From: Alistipes putredinis DSM 17216
GTDB taxonomy: Bacteria > Bacteroidota > Bacteroidia > Bacteroidales > Rikenellaceae
Direction of reading: 5' to 3'
Assembly: GCF_000154465.1 (NCBI RefSeq)
Contig: NZ_DS499579.1
Span: 558,001 to 622,000, forward strand
Length of the DNA stretch: 64,000 bases
Positions 51,906 through 61,146 of the stretch are shown here, piece after piece (the stretch's first letter is position 1; each line of letters begins with the position of its first letter). Under the pieces are notes generated by a model. That model had not been told where the DNA came from. It was given only the letters and a program-made list of their open reading frames with translations, and did not search any database. Made by a program: the position numbers and the translations under genes.

Positions 51906-52130
51906 ATGAAGAAAGTTTTATCTCTGATGATTGTCGTTGCTGCCGCTGCCATGGTAAGCTGCGCCGGCAAACAGGCAAAACAGGCTGAAACCGTTGAAGT
52001 TGAGGCTACCGAGGTCGTAGAGACTCCTGCTTGCTGCGAGGAGCCTGCCGCTTGCGAGAAAGCCGATAGCTGCGCAACGGCCTGCGAGACTCCGGCAGAG
52101 ACTCCGGCTCCTGCTGAAGCTGCCAAGTAA
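51906..52130 (+). CDS. Small Cys/Glu/Ala-rich lipoprotein
   Basis: The 74-aa product has a lipoprotein signal (VVAAAAMVSCAGKQ, lipobox MVSC). The mature part is low complexity, rich in Glu, Ala, Thr and Pro, with five further cysteines (ACCEEPAACEKADSCATACE). I recognise no family. The strong promoter and the terminator make it a well-expressed single gene, which suggests an abundant envelope protein. Confidence 0.8.
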   Translation: MKKVLSLMIVVAAAAMVSCAGKQAKQAETVEVEATEVVETPACCEEPAACEKADSCATACETPAETPAPAEAAK

Positions 52131-52152
52131 TTTCCCTTTTCGGAACTTACGG

Positions 52153-52180
52153 GAGTATCCCCAAAGGATACTCTTTTTTT
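52153..52180 (+). terminator. Terminator after the small lipoprotein gene
   Basis: GAGTATCC and GGATACTC form an 8-bp stem with loop CCAAA, followed by a run of T. Confidence 0.9.
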
Positions 52181-52233
52181 ATGCCTCTTCCCCGGCGGGA
52201 GAGGTATTTTTTATGAAGCGGTGTTGTCCGATG

Positions 52234-53556
52234 TCAGATCTTGCGGGCACGCCAGTTGCCGTAACGCATATAAAGATAGGAAGCCGTGAGGGTGCAGCCG
52301 TAATAGACATGGTCGGCGGTCCAGCAAAGTGCGACATCGGCATGCAGTCCGTAAACCAGCAGCGCCGTATAAGCGACATAGACGATGCTGGTGCAGGCGA
52401 CGATCGTGAGGGCCGTGCGGGTGTTGCCCGTACCCGATACGCTGAATTGATAGATGAAGGCGGCCGTGCAGGGAATGTTGGTAGTCAGCATTACCCAGAG
52501 CGAAGGGATGGCGTATTCGATCAGAGATACGTCGTCCGTATAGATGCGGAGCGTCCAGTAAGGAATCGCGGCTGCCAGGATGCAAAGCGGGAGGACGAAG
52601 CAGAAACAGAGGCGGATCATCTTCCGGCAGAGGGGCATGATCTGTTCGGCATAGCCTGCGCCGAGCAGGTTGCTTACCAGGGAGCTGGCTGTCGAGGCGA
52701 AGGCGTTGATGAACATGAAGATCAGCGACGATACGGCCCGCACGATGTTCGTGGCGGCCAAGTCGCGCTTGCCCAGGTGTTCGATGCAGAGGAAGAAGAG
52801 GAACCACGCGAGGAAAGCCACGCCCTGTTGGATCATCACCCAGACCGAAAGGCTCAGGATTTGTTTCTGCAGGGAAAAGTCGAATCCTGTGAATCGGAAT
52901 TTATAGCGGCGCCAGTCGGTCCGATAGCGGGTGTAGAGTATGTAGAAGAGGGCGGATACGCCTTCCGAAATAGAAGAGGCGATCGCAGCGCCGGCGATGC
53001 CCATTTCGGGGAATCCGAATTTTCCGAAGATCAGCAGGTAGTTCAATACGACATTGGTGAGTACCATGACGATCGAGTTGATCGTCAGGATGCGCGTGCG
53101 GGTCGTGCCGACATAGAATGCCCGGAACATCGACCCGACGTAGGCGAAGAAGAAACCGTAAACCCGGTAGTCGAGGTACCGGACGGCGGCTTCCCGTACA
53201 TCGGGAGCTTCGATCAGGGCTCCCATGATGCGGGCTGCGAAGACTTTCGAGAGGATGAACAGCACGAGGGCCATCAACAGCAGGAACGCCGTACTTTGCA
53301 TGAACAGAGGGCCGATCTGCGAATACTCCTTGGCTCCGTTGCGGCGGGCGATGAGAATCTGGGCGCCGATGCTGAACCCGAATCCCAGCATGAAGATCAT
53401 CAGGTAGAAGATACCCGCCAGGGCCGAAGCCCCCAATTCCGCCTCTCCGACGCGTCCCAGATAGGCCGTATCTGTCAGTCCGATCAACTGCTCCATCAGC
53501 AGGCAGACCAGCACCGGGAAGGTGATTTTCAGGATTTTCTTGTTCGTATAGCGCAT
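52234..53556 (-). CDS. MATE-family efflux transporter
   Basis: The 440-aa product has about twelve membrane helices and MATE signatures (LTDTAYLGRVGEAELGASAL in helix 1, GFGFSIGAQILIARRNGAKE). MATE pumps export drugs or organic cations against Na+ or H+ gradients; the substrate is not readable. The ATG at 53556 (MRYTNKKILK) is preferred to 53601. It has no operon partner. Confidence 0.92.
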   Translation of the reverse strand: MRYTNKKILKITFPVLVCLLMEQLIGLTDTAYLGRVGEAELGASALAGIFYLMIFMLGFGFSIGAQILIARRNGAKEYSQIGPLFMQSTAFLLLMALVLFILSKVFAARIMGALIEAPDVREAAVRYLDYRVYGFFFAYVGSMFRAFYVGTTRTRILTINSIVMVLTNVVLNYLLIFGKFGFPEMGIAGAAIASSISEGVSALFYILYTRYRTDWRRYKFRFTGFDFSLQKQILSLSVWVMIQQGVAFLAWFLFFLCIEHLGKRDLAATNIVRAVSSLIFMFINAFASTASSLVSNLLGAGYAEQIMPLCRKMIRLCFCFVLPLCILAAAIPYWTLRIYTDDVSLIEYAIPSLWVMLTTNIPCTAAFIYQFSVSGTGNTRTALTIVACTSIVYVAYTALLVYGLHADVALCWTADHVYYGCTLTASYLYMRYGNWRARKI

Positions 53557-53985
53557 TGGAAACGTCGGTTTCAGTGCACAAAAATACTCTTTTTTCCGCA
53601 ATCGTATTTATAACGGGCTGTTTTTGGAAATTTGCAGGACAATACCCCCTCGAGTGTTGTCCGGAACAAAATATTTTATAGTTTTGTGGTGTCGGTTTCG
53701 TCCGACAGACATATTTTGATGAAAGTGTTTCGCTTTTATCCTTGATAAGAAATCTGACAGTTTCAAGCAAGACGAGGATAACGACAACACTCATCATCTG
53801 TTTCGGTATGTGTATATTATTCCAATCGCTCCATACTGAACAGGTGTGGGGTATTGTGTTGGTTTATTCGTCTTGGGTTTTGTCAGAACCTCTTATCAGA
53901 TAAACGAACGGCTCCACACTTTCTTTTTTATCCCCTAATTATAACCCGCCATGTCGGAGCCGGGTGGCAACAGACTTTTATAATT
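53557..53985. other. Intergenic region between MATE and PCMD-lipoprotein genes
   Basis: About 430 bp, A/T-rich, with no supported ORF. TAGTTTTG at 53679-53686 fits the -7 pattern, and the divergent genes on each side must both start from here, but no clean promoter pair was resolved. Confidence 0.4.
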
Positions 53986-55548
53986 ATGAAAAAAATGCTT
54001 GCTTTATTGGCCGCCTGTCTATGGTTGGCGGGGTGTAGTGGTGATGGACCGGATGGAGGGTCGGGGAATTTGAATATTGTATTCGACTGTTCAATGCCGC
54101 TGCAGGTTGTTGCCGGTGAAACCTGTGAGGTTGGATATACGTTGGAAGGGGCGAGTGAAAATGCACGAGTGAGGGTTGTCGCTCCGGACGGCTATCGGGT
54201 TCAGGTCATCGAAACGAATTACTGGTCGGGGAAAATCGTTATCTATCTGCCCGATGCTGCGACGGACGAGCGGATTGTCGTGATCCTCTCCGATGAAGGG
54301 AACGAGACAGTAAGCCGTTATATCGATTTAGAGGTCAAGGCGAAATCGGATGTTGTTTTTGATCTTTCCGCCAACTCCTACCTTATCGAGGCTGAAGGCA
54401 CCTCTTTGCGAGTAATGCTTATTACGAACATCGATTACACGGTTGAGATTGCTGAGAAAGATCGGACGTGGATCAGTGTGGAGACCTCCCGTACCGATCA
54501 GCGAGAAGAGTCGCTCGTATTCTCTTTCCGCCCCAATTCCGATGTGAAAAGCCGCCAGGCTACGGTTAGACTGGTGGATTCCGAGGGGAATTTACTGGAC
54601 AGTATCTGTTTTACACAGGCTACTTCGGGCTCTGTCAACGTCAGACTCGAACGTGCCGATGTCTGGACCCAGGTGATTTGGTTGTCCGGCTCGTGTGCAT
54701 CCGATGTTGCGCAGGCGGGCTTCCGTTATCGGAAACAAGGTGATAAAGAGTGGGTGGAAGTTGCCGGAGCGGGTTCGAGCAACGGTTTTTCTGCACACGT
54801 AGAAGCCGAACCAGAGACGACCTACGAGATAATGGCCTGCTGGCGAGATGAGGAGAGTCGGATTCATATCGTGACTACGCTGCCCGCATTGAAACTCCCG
54901 AACGGCGACTTTGAAGAGTGGAATTTCTCGGAGGAGGGGGCGTTTTGGGCAACTTCAATCGTGAGGGGTTACCCAGAGATGGGATTGCCCCAACCGACGA
55001 TTCGCCCCGGGAGTTCTGGGAAATATGCCGTGAAACTCCAGAAAGAAGAGTGGGGTAGTATAGTAAAAGATTTATATGGAGGGCATATTTTTACTGGGAT
55101 AAATGTAGATCCTGCTGCTGGTAGTGGTGTTATTGGGGTGCTTTCAATGCTTTGGAATATTTACGGACAGCTTTTCGAAGCGACACCGACTGCTTTGCGG
55201 GGGTGGTTGCAATGCAGGAACGTGATGAGTACAGATACGAAGGAGCAGGAGGCGACAATTAGGATCGCATTGGGAACATGGTCTCCGGCACCAGATCATG
55301 ACGTTAAAATCCCGGAGCATCCTGTTGTTGATCAGTATCTTGAAGAGGCCTTGGATCCATCCTGTTCCGATTTGATTGCTTACGGTGAATTGCAAGTGGC
55401 TGAGGATGTCGATTGGCAGCAATTTACGATTCCTCTGGAGTATTTACGAACAGACCGGAAACCGACTCATTTGATAATTGCCTGTGATGCAGGCTCCAGA
55501 ATCCTTTGCCTGGATGATTTCGAGCTGCTTTACGACTATAATTTTTAA
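53986..55548 (+). CDS. Lipoprotein with BACON-like and PCMD domains
   Basis: The 520-aa product has lipobox LAGC (Cys17). After an N-terminal beta domain comes a BACON-like unit (about 125-205: VVFDLSANSYLIEAEGTSLRV to ICFTQA), a fibronectin-like part, and from about residue 300 a domain beginning LPNGDFEEWN and ending LCLDDFELLYD. That last domain matches the PCMD (putative carbohydrate metabolism) type. Such proteins are surface glycan-binding lipoproteins of gut Bacteroidetes. No SusC/D pair is nearby. Confidence 0.75.
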   Translation: MKKMLALLAACLWLAGCSGDGPDGGSGNLNIVFDCSMPLQVVAGETCEVGYTLEGASENARVRVVAPDGYRVQVIETNYWSGKIVIYLPDAATDERIVVILSDEGNETVSRYIDLEVKAKSDVVFDLSANSYLIEAEGTSLRVMLITNIDYTVEIAEKDRTWISVETSRTDQREESLVFSFRPNSDVKSRQATVRLVDSEGNLLDSICFTQATSGSVNVRLERADVWTQVIWLSGSCASDVAQAGFRYRKQGDKEWVEVAGAGSSNGFSAHVEAEPETTYEIMACWRDEESRIHIVTTLPALKLPNGDFEEWNFSEEGAFWATSIVRGYPEMGLPQPTIRPGSSGKYAVKLQKEEWGSIVKDLYGGHIFTGINVDPAAGSGVIGVLSMLWNIYGQLFEATPTALRGWLQCRNVMSTDTKEQEATIRIALGTWSPAPDHDVKIPEHPVVDQYLEEALDPSCSDLIAYGELQVAEDVDWQQFTIPLEYLRTDRKPTHLIIACDAGSRILCLDDFELLYDYNF

Positions 55549-55568
55549 CCCTGAAATAAGAAAAAACT

Positions 55569-55892
55569 ATGGAACAGAAAAACGAACAATCGGTTTATGA
55601 AGTAATGACCAAGTATGCCGGAGAGGTGATTGCGGAGATGGCGGGTGAAATTTTTACGACCCGCAATTTTATCGAGGCATTTGTCGATAAACATGAAATT
55701 ATCTATGTCGAGTTATTATTTGCGGCCTATAAAAACGATCGGTCGCGTGTATTTCATCGGGTTCATTCCCAAATCGGAGCGTATTTGTCCGAGAATCAGG
55801 AGAAACTCGACATAAAGAAGACACGACGGTTGATGACTCGTAATCCGTTCGGACGGGAGAATGAAGTGCAGGAGTGGCGGAAGAAGGAGTGA
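55569..55892 (+). CDS. Hypothetical protein, 107 aa
   Basis: The product (MEQKNEQSVYEVMTKYAGEV at its start) is hydrophilic and mainly helical, without signal peptide or membrane segment. I recognise no family. It starts 20 nt after the PCMD lipoprotein gene and is lower in GC than the ribosomal region, so it may be co-transcribed with that gene. Confidence 0.6.
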   Translation: MEQKNEQSVYEVMTKYAGEVIAEMAGEIFTTRNFIEAFVDKHEIIYVELLFAAYKNDRSRVFHRVHSQIGAYLSENQEKLDIKKTRRLMTRNPFGRENEVQEWRKKE

Positions 55893-55963
55893 TTTTAGTG
55901 AAATAGTGGGTGTTTTAGGCTTGAAGCAGGCTTCTAATTAAATTGCTAAAAGTGTTTAATACG

Positions 55964-56527
55964 ATGGATGCTTTTGTGGAAATTTTACTTGGGTTAACAC
56001 TTGCGGGAATAGTTGTGTTACTTGTATGGCGGAGGCACTTGAAGAAGAAAAAGGATAATATGCGAAAGGAATCCTTGTCAAACGATGAATGTGCGTCGGC
56101 GGTTGATTTGACTTTATTTCCGGAGGTAAAAGATAATTCCGAAGAGTCGTTGTTGATCCATTGTCCTGCTTGCGGATTGGAGGTGTCGCGTTATGCTCCG
56201 ACATGTCCCCGATGCGGACATTCGATTTACTTGATAAGGCCTCTCCAACAGGAAACGGTGATAAAGGTTATTCCGACGGATCAGAGGAAACCCGAATCGA
56301 CCCGGGAAACCACTGGATGTCTCTCTTCTTTTTTCGGTTATGTTTCTTTGGTAGTAGGAGCCGTTTTGTTTAATTTTATCGGTTATTTTATCGTTCTCGT
56401 TATTTTAACCCTTTGTGGGGTATTTAGTTTCGGAGAAGCGGTGTTTTTATTGCTCGTTGGAATTGTGTTGGCTTTTCTGTTTTGGCCGCTTGTCGCGTCA
56501 TTTGCATTGCTGAATTTTCTCGATTGA
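55964..56527 (+). CDS. Zinc-ribbon membrane protein of unknown function
   Basis: The 187-aa product has an N-terminal membrane helix (VEILLGLTLAGIVVLLVW), a cytoplasmic zinc ribbon HCPACGLEVSRYAPTCPRCG (two CxxC) and two hydrophobic segments at the C-terminus (GYVSLVVGAVLFNFIGYFIV and following). The ATG at 55964 is preferred to an in-frame TTG at 55943. It is not a recognised family; the GC content is lower than in surrounding genes. A strong hairpin follows. Confidence 0.65.
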   Translation: MDAFVEILLGLTLAGIVVLLVWRRHLKKKKDNMRKESLSNDECASAVDLTLFPEVKDNSEESLLIHCPACGLEVSRYAPTCPRCGHSIYLIRPLQQETVIKVIPTDQRKPESTRETTGCLSSFFGYVSLVVGAVLFNFIGYFIVLVILTLCGVFSFGEAVFLLLVGIVLAFLFWPLVASFALLNFLD

Positions 56528-56567
56528 TATAATACGATGGAATTTTACGGATAAAATGAGGTGAATA

Positions 56568-56607
56568 AATGCATAGCGGCGACCTTTTAAGGTCGCCGCT
56601 ATGCATT
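56568..56607. terminator. Perfect 19-bp inverted repeat between convergent genes
   Basis: AATGCATAGCGGCGACCTT and its reverse complement are separated by two bases. The position between the zinc-ribbon protein gene (plus) and hpf (minus) suits a bidirectional terminator, although T tails are weak. Confidence 0.7.
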
Positions 56608-56621
56608 ACCATAACATTATT

Positions 56622-56918
56622 CTATTTTTCGAGCCGGCCCTTGTACTTGTCGATCTGGCGTTTGAGCGCTTCGATCGAGAGATCGACCGCCTCCTCGAAA
56701 CTTTTGCCCCGGCTCTCGGCCACCAGGTCGTCTCCCGGAATATGGAGGTTGATCGTGGCGACTTTATTTCCGAGTTCGTGGTCTTTATCCAGTTTCAATA
56801 TGACGTCGGCTCCGATAGCCCGTTCGACAAAACGGTCGAGTTTGTCCATTTTGTGCTCTACGAATTCGACCAACTTCCTGTCGGCGTCGAATTTTACGGA
56901 TTGAATTTGTACGTTCAT
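56622..56918 (-). CDS. hpf: Ribosome hibernation-promoting factor, short form
   Basis: The 98-aa product is the HPF/RaiA domain (MNVQIQSVKFDADRKLVEFV, then SFEEAVDLSIEALKRQIDKY). It binds the decoding and anticodon sites of the 30S subunit and inactivates ribosomes in stationary phase. There is no C-terminal dimerisation domain, so it is the short form. The ATG at 56918 is preferred to 56972, which overlaps the end of xerC. It lies about 50 nt downstream of the recombinase gene. Confidence 0.9.
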   Translation of the reverse strand: MNVQIQSVKFDADRKLVEFVEHKMDKLDRFVERAIGADVILKLDKDHELGNKVATINLHIPGDDLVAESRGKSFEEAVDLSIEALKRQIDKYKGRLEK

Positions 56919-56968
56919 AATACTATGTTTTATAAGGTTCGTTATCTGCGGAACTGTGCTCCGGCCGA

Positions 56969-57898
56969 TCAATTCTGTTGTTTTGTTTGCTCCGCTCCGT
57001 TTTTCTCGCGCGGGTGAGCTTTGGAATAGATCTTCTGCAACTTGGCGATGCTGTTGTGCGTATAGACCTGCGTCGCCTGCAGGGACGCATGTCCGAGCAA
57101 TTCTTGTATCGCCCTCATGTCGGCGCCGTTGTTGAGCAATTCGGTGGCGAAGGTGTGCCGGAGTACGTGCGGACTCTTTTTGCCCTGAACGCCGCCCTGT
57201 CGCAATTGGCTCTGTACGGTCCGATAGACGGTGCTGCGGGAGATTCGTTTTCCTTGCTGATTTAAAAATAGTGCTTTTTCTTTAGAAATGCAAATTCCCT
57301 GCCGGTCAATTTCGTCCAAATAGTGCAAAATTTTTTCCCGGACGGGCGGCAGGATCGGGACGATACGCTCTTTATCGCCCTTGCCACGGACTTTGAGTGC
57401 GGTATAGTCGCCCGAGAAATCGTCGCGGTCGATACCTACGAGTTCCGCAAGCCGCAGTCCGCAACTGTAAAACAGGAGAACGATGAGCGAATTTCGGACA
57501 AATTTGAATTCCGGACTTTCGCTCTCCCGGTCCAGTTCGTCGAGAATCCCCTCCATGCGTGTCGAGGGAACGAATGCCGGGATTCGCCGGGAGGTTTTCA
57601 GTGCGTGGATGCGGTACATGACCTCTTTGTCGATTCGCCCCGTACGGTGGAGGTAACGGAAGAAACTCCGCAGGGAGGAGAGCTCCCGGTTCATCGAGGC
57701 GGCTCCCAGATGTTTTGTTTCCGTACGGTGCACGATCCATTCGCGGACGTCTTCCACGGTGATTCGCCGGGGATCGAAATCCGCTTCCGGAACATCGAGC
57801 CACTCAAGGAAGTTTGTCACGTCACGGCGGTAATTCTGCACCGTCAATGGGGAAAAGCGGCGGACCGTCGCTAAGTATTGCAGAAATTCTTGGAGCAT
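56969..57898 (-). CDS. xerC: Tyrosine recombinase, XerC-like
   Basis: The 309-aa product has the core-binding N-terminal SAM-like domain and the catalytic domain with Arg149 (SCGLRLAEL), Lys173, His244 and Arg247 (HVLRHTFATELL), His270 (LLGHASLQATQVYTH) and nucleophile Tyr279. This is the full set for a Xer recombinase that resolves chromosome dimers at dif. There are no signs of a mobile element around it. The ATG at 57898 follows a TATCTTTG box by only 4 nt, suggesting a leaderless mRNA. Upstream ORF extension to 57967 lacks homology. Confidence 0.92.
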   Translation of the reverse strand: MLQEFLQYLATVRRFSPLTVQNYRRDVTNFLEWLDVPEADFDPRRITVEDVREWIVHRTETKHLGAASMNRELSSLRSFFRYLHRTGRIDKEVMYRIHALKTSRRIPAFVPSTRMEGILDELDRESESPEFKFVRNSLIVLLFYSCGLRLAELVGIDRDDFSGDYTALKVRGKGDKERIVPILPPVREKILHYLDEIDRQGICISKEKALFLNQQGKRISRSTVYRTVQSQLRQGGVQGKKSPHVLRHTFATELLNNGADMRAIQELLGHASLQATQVYTHNSIAKLQKIYSKAHPREKNGAEQTKQQN

Positions 57899-57902
57899 GA
57901 AA

Positions 57903-57910
57903 CAAAGATA
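57903..57910 (-). promoter_or_regulatory. xerC -7 box
   Basis: CAAAGATA on the plus strand is TATCTTTG on the minus strand, ending 4 nt before the xerC ATG. Transcription would start at or next to the start codon. Confidence 0.65.
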
Positions 57911-58073
57911 CTGTTTTTCTGTCGCATTTATAGAACGCGATCGGAGAAGAAATGCGTACGGACCCAATGGGAAAATTTTGTCATCCGGAAAAGAGGAGCG
58001 TCGTCGGACAGTGCGAAGGGGTGTGTCGGAGTATTGCGTTCGTCAGGGATGACGCCTTGTATGGAAAAAGCAA

Positions 58074-58103
58074 AACCCCGTCAGAGGAAACTCTGACGGG
58101 GTT
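58074..58103 (-). terminator. Terminator after tRNA-Leu
   Basis: A 13-bp stem AACCCCGTCAGAG/CTCTGACGGGGTT with a 4-nt loop directly follows the tRNA 3' end; on the minus strand TTTTGCTTTTT follows. Confidence 0.9.
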
Positions 58104-58104
58104 C

Positions 58105-58189
58105 TGGTGCCCAGGACAGGAGTCGAACCTGCACGCCTCTCGACACACGCACCTGAAACGTGCGCGTCTACCAATTCCGCCACCTGGGC
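58105..58189 (-). tRNA. tRNA-Leu (CAG)
   Basis: The minus strand folds into a class II tRNA with acceptor GCCCAGG/CCTGGGC, D loop with GGTAGACGC, anticodon loop TTCAGGT (CAG at 58153-58155) and a long variable arm. The T arm is GTTCGACTC and CCA is encoded at the end. It lies downstream of lspA on the same strand. Confidence 0.95.
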
Positions 58190-58266
58190 ATCATGGAATT
58201 ACGGTGTGCAAAAGTAATACTTTTTTCTTAAATGCAAATATTTTGGGGCGATTTTTTCGAAAAAAA

Positions 58267-58875
58267 CTACTTGTTGAAGTATTTATAGTGAAAAATCAGC
58301 AGATAAACCACGGCTACCGAGATATAAGCATCGGCCAGGTTGAAAACTGCACCGAAGAAGTAGTTGCGGCTATCGACCAGGAAATCGAGGAATCCGGGAA
58401 CGCTGTTCCACTGAAAGAGCGGAAAGTAGAACATATCCACGACTTTGCCCATCATGAATCCTGCGTAGTGGCCTCCGAAATGGGCGACCGTGTCGGGTGT
58501 GGAGGCCGAGAAGATCAGCCCGTAAAAGGCGCTGTCGATGATGTTGCCGATCGCTCCGGCCAGAATCAGCCCGAATCCGATCAACACTCCTTTGGGCGCT
58601 TTTTTGCGCATGAAATGGCGAATCAGCCAGATCAGTGCGACGACCATGCCGATCCGGAAAAGACCTAAAAGCAGCTTGCCCCAGTCCATCGTTCCCGGCG
58701 TGGCGATGTGCATGCCGAAGGCCGCACCTTTGTTTTCGATGAAGTAGAGCTGAAACCAGTCCGGGATGAGTATGATGGCCTCTCCCAGAGTCATGTGGGT
58801 TTTCACCCATATCTTGAGGGCCTGATCGAGGATCAGCAGCAGAATGACAAGGAGTGTGAGTTTTTTTCCGTTCAT
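58267..58875 (-). CDS. lspA: Lipoprotein signal peptidase
   Basis: LspA removes signal peptides from diacylglyceryl-modified prolipoproteins in the inner membrane. The 202-aa product has four membrane helices and the catalytic aspartates D114 (GNIIDSAFYG) and D182 (FNLADAYIS); FIENKGAAFG is the other conserved block. It carries a longer periplasmic loop (about 120-170) than E. coli LspA. The ATG at 58875 is preferred to 58899. The window holds several lipoprotein substrates. Confidence 0.95.
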   Translation of the reverse strand: MNGKKLTLLVILLLILDQALKIWVKTHMTLGEAIILIPDWFQLYFIENKGAAFGMHIATPGTMDWGKLLLGLFRIGMVVALIWLIRHFMRKKAPKGVLIGFGLILAGAIGNIIDSAFYGLIFSASTPDTVAHFGGHYAGFMMGKVVDMFYFPLFQWNSVPGFLDFLVDSRNYFFGAVFNLADAYISVAVVYLLIFHYKYFNK

Positions 58876-59123
58876 GACGCTTGTTTTGGATAGGGGCAAA
58901 TTTACTTAAAAAAATCGGTTCTTGACAAAAAAGATAGTTTGCGGGTTTCGATTATTCGTATTTCCTAAAAAAATACTTACCTTTAATGGCTGAATTTGCC
59001 ATCTTATAGTATCTGCCGTGTGAAAATCCATTCGGGATATTTTTGAAATCCTATTCGAAATGAAGTGGAAAATGGATGGCGGGTTCTGAGAGCAGGATTG
59101 TTGAATGTATTAATTTAATGGTT

Positions 59124-61091
59124 ATGAAAAAAGTTTATTGGACTCTTGTCGCAATTTTCGTTGCGGCCGCTTTAGGTGGATGTGTAAATGATCCGACCGA
59201 AATGGAGAATGCGCCGGACATGAGCGCCGGAAGTCGTAAAATTCTTACCTCGGCGGAAGCGGAGGCGGGTGAGTTACTTGTGAAATTTTCGAAGGAGTCG
59301 ATCGCTGCTGTCGAGGCGGGAGTGACGCGTTCCGAATCTACGCGTACGGGTATTCAACCTTTTGATGCGGCTCTGAAAGAAATTAGTGCCGTATCCGTTG
59401 AGCGGGTAATCCCTGTGGTTGAGCAACATGAGGCCGACGCTCGGGCTTCGGGGTTGCACCGTTGGTATCGGGTGAGGTTCAACGATCAGGTGTCGCTGGA
59501 CGAAGCAGCTCGCAAATTGGCCGCTGTCGAAGATGTAGAGGTTGTTCAATATGACGGATATGTTGCCCGGAATTTTACGGAAATGTCGGCTGTACCTTAT
59601 AATAATGTATGGAGTTCGGATCGGGACCAAATTAATACGCGTAGCGGAGAAACTCCCAAATTCAACGATCCGATGTTGAATAAGCAGTGGCATTATAAGA
59701 ATACGGGAGATGAAACGCTGGTGAGTCCTATTAAGGAGGGATGCGATATCAATGTCGAACCCGCATGGGAATTTTGTACGGGCGATCCTTCGATCATCGT
59801 CGCCGTCATGGATGAGGGGGTAATGTATAAGCATGAGGACCTTGCAGCCAATATGTGGGTCAATCAGGCGGAATTGAACGGTCAGAAGGGAGTGGATGAC
59901 GACGGTAACGGATATGTCGATGACGTCTATGGCTATAATTTTGCCAAAGACCAAGGGGATATAACGTGGACGGATCCCGAGGATAGCGGTCATGGAACGC
60001 ATGTGGCGGGGACGATCTCTGCCGTGAACAACAATGGTATCGGCGTCTGCGGTATCGCGGGCGGCAGCGGAAACAACGACGGGGTGAAGATTATGTCTAT
60101 TCAAATTTTTGCCGGACGGTATCAGAGTACGATAAGCCGGAATGTTGATGCGATCTATTATGCAACCAGTATGGGGGCTTCTATCCTGCAGTGCAGTTGG
60201 GGGTTGATGAGTGGTGCGATCAATTCGGATGAACAGTATTTGGACGAAAGAAGTATTGAAGCCAATGCGTTCGCCCATTTTATTAATACGAAACGTCCGG
60301 GTAGTCCGCTCAACGGCGGTATTATCATTTTTGCGGCTGGTAATGAAGCAGGAGCCTGTGGTTATCCTGCGGCATATCCTTCGGTGGTTTGTGTGACTTC
60401 GCTCAGTACGGATTTTACGCCTTCGGTCTTTACGAATTACGGGATGCCGGCAGATATTGCTGCGCCGGGCGGTGATCTGTATTATCACAAAAATCTCAGT
60501 GATGCCGGTCAGGTTCTTTCGACGGTTCTGAAATTGGATGGTATGTATGCCTACATGTCCGGCACGTCGATGTCCTGCCCGCATGTTTCCGGTGTCGCGG
60601 CCTTGGGTCTTTCGTATGCCAAACAGTTGGGTAAGACGTTCGAACCGGATGAGTTCCGTGATATGGTACTGGCTTCGGTGAACGATTTGGATCCGTATCT
60701 GACCGGTGTCAAGAAACATAACAACGGTACGATGAACCTAGTCGAGTATAAGGGGAAAATGGGTTCGGGTATGATCGACGCCTACAAGATGCTGATGGCT
60801 GTACGGGGTACTCCGGCGATCACGGTCGAGCAGGACAAGCCGACGACGATTTCGCTGTCGAAATATTACGGGGATGTTACTGCACTTTCTTGTATGCTGG
60901 AGGTGAGCGATGCGGTGAAAGATAAGTTGGGGCTTACGTTCACTGTCGAGGGTAACAATGCTACGATTACTTGCTCAAAGCAGAGCGCCGGTCTTGTGAC
61001 GGTTAAGAGCTCTGTCGGTGGAACGTCGATGAGCCGCGAGGTTGCGATCATTTGCCGTGCGAAGGCGGCTTCGAACGGCGGTTGGCTGTAA
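59124..61091 (+). CDS. Subtilisin-like (S8) serine protease lipoprotein
   Basis: The 655-aa product has lipobox LGGC (Cys20) and a propeptide-like region (about 45-145, with WYRVRFNDQVSLDEAARKLA and VEVVQYD). The S8 domain has Asp230 (AVMDEGV), His290 (GHGTHVAGTISAV), oxyanion Asn407 (FAAGNEAG) and Ser482 (SGTSMSCPHVSG). The C-terminal about 100 residues form a beta-rich domain. It is a surface-anchored protease for host or dietary protein. A single gene with its own terminator. Confidence 0.92.
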   Translation: MKKVYWTLVAIFVAAALGGCVNDPTEMENAPDMSAGSRKILTSAEAEAGELLVKFSKESIAAVEAGVTRSESTRTGIQPFDAALKEISAVSVERVIPVVEQHEADARASGLHRWYRVRFNDQVSLDEAARKLAAVEDVEVVQYDGYVARNFTEMSAVPYNNVWSSDRDQINTRSGETPKFNDPMLNKQWHYKNTGDETLVSPIKEGCDINVEPAWEFCTGDPSIIVAVMDEGVMYKHEDLAANMWVNQAELNGQKGVDDDGNGYVDDVYGYNFAKDQGDITWTDPEDSGHGTHVAGTISAVNNNGIGVCGIAGGSGNNDGVKIMSIQIFAGRYQSTISRNVDAIYYATSMGASILQCSWGLMSGAINSDEQYLDERSIEANAFAHFINTKRPGSPLNGGIIIFAAGNEAGACGYPAAYPSVVCVTSLSTDFTPSVFTNYGMPADIAAPGGDLYYHKNLSDAGQVLSTVLKLDGMYAYMSGTSMSCPHVSGVAALGLSYAKQLGKTFEPDEFRDMVLASVNDLDPYLTGVKKHNNGTMNLVEYKGKMGSGMIDAYKMLMAVRGTPAITVEQDKPTTISLSKYYGDVTALSCMLEVSDAVKDKLGLTFTVEGNNATITCSKQSAGLVTVKSSVGGTSMSREVAIICRAKAASNGGWL

Positions 61092-61114
61092 GCCTCTCGT
61101 TGATTGAAAAATGG

Positions 61115-61146
61115 CGGAGCGACTGTATGGTCGCTCCGTTTTTTTT
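61115..61146 (+). terminator. Terminator after the S8 protease gene
   Basis: CGGAGCGAC/GTCGCTCCG 9-bp stem, loop TGTATG, followed by a run of T. Confidence 0.92.

Noticed and set aside
56969..57898. Integrase of a mobile element
   Set aside because: No att repeats, cargo or excision genes nearby; the sequence and the hpf neighbour fit a housekeeping XerC, and the tRNA-Leu beside it is intact with no duplicated 3' end.
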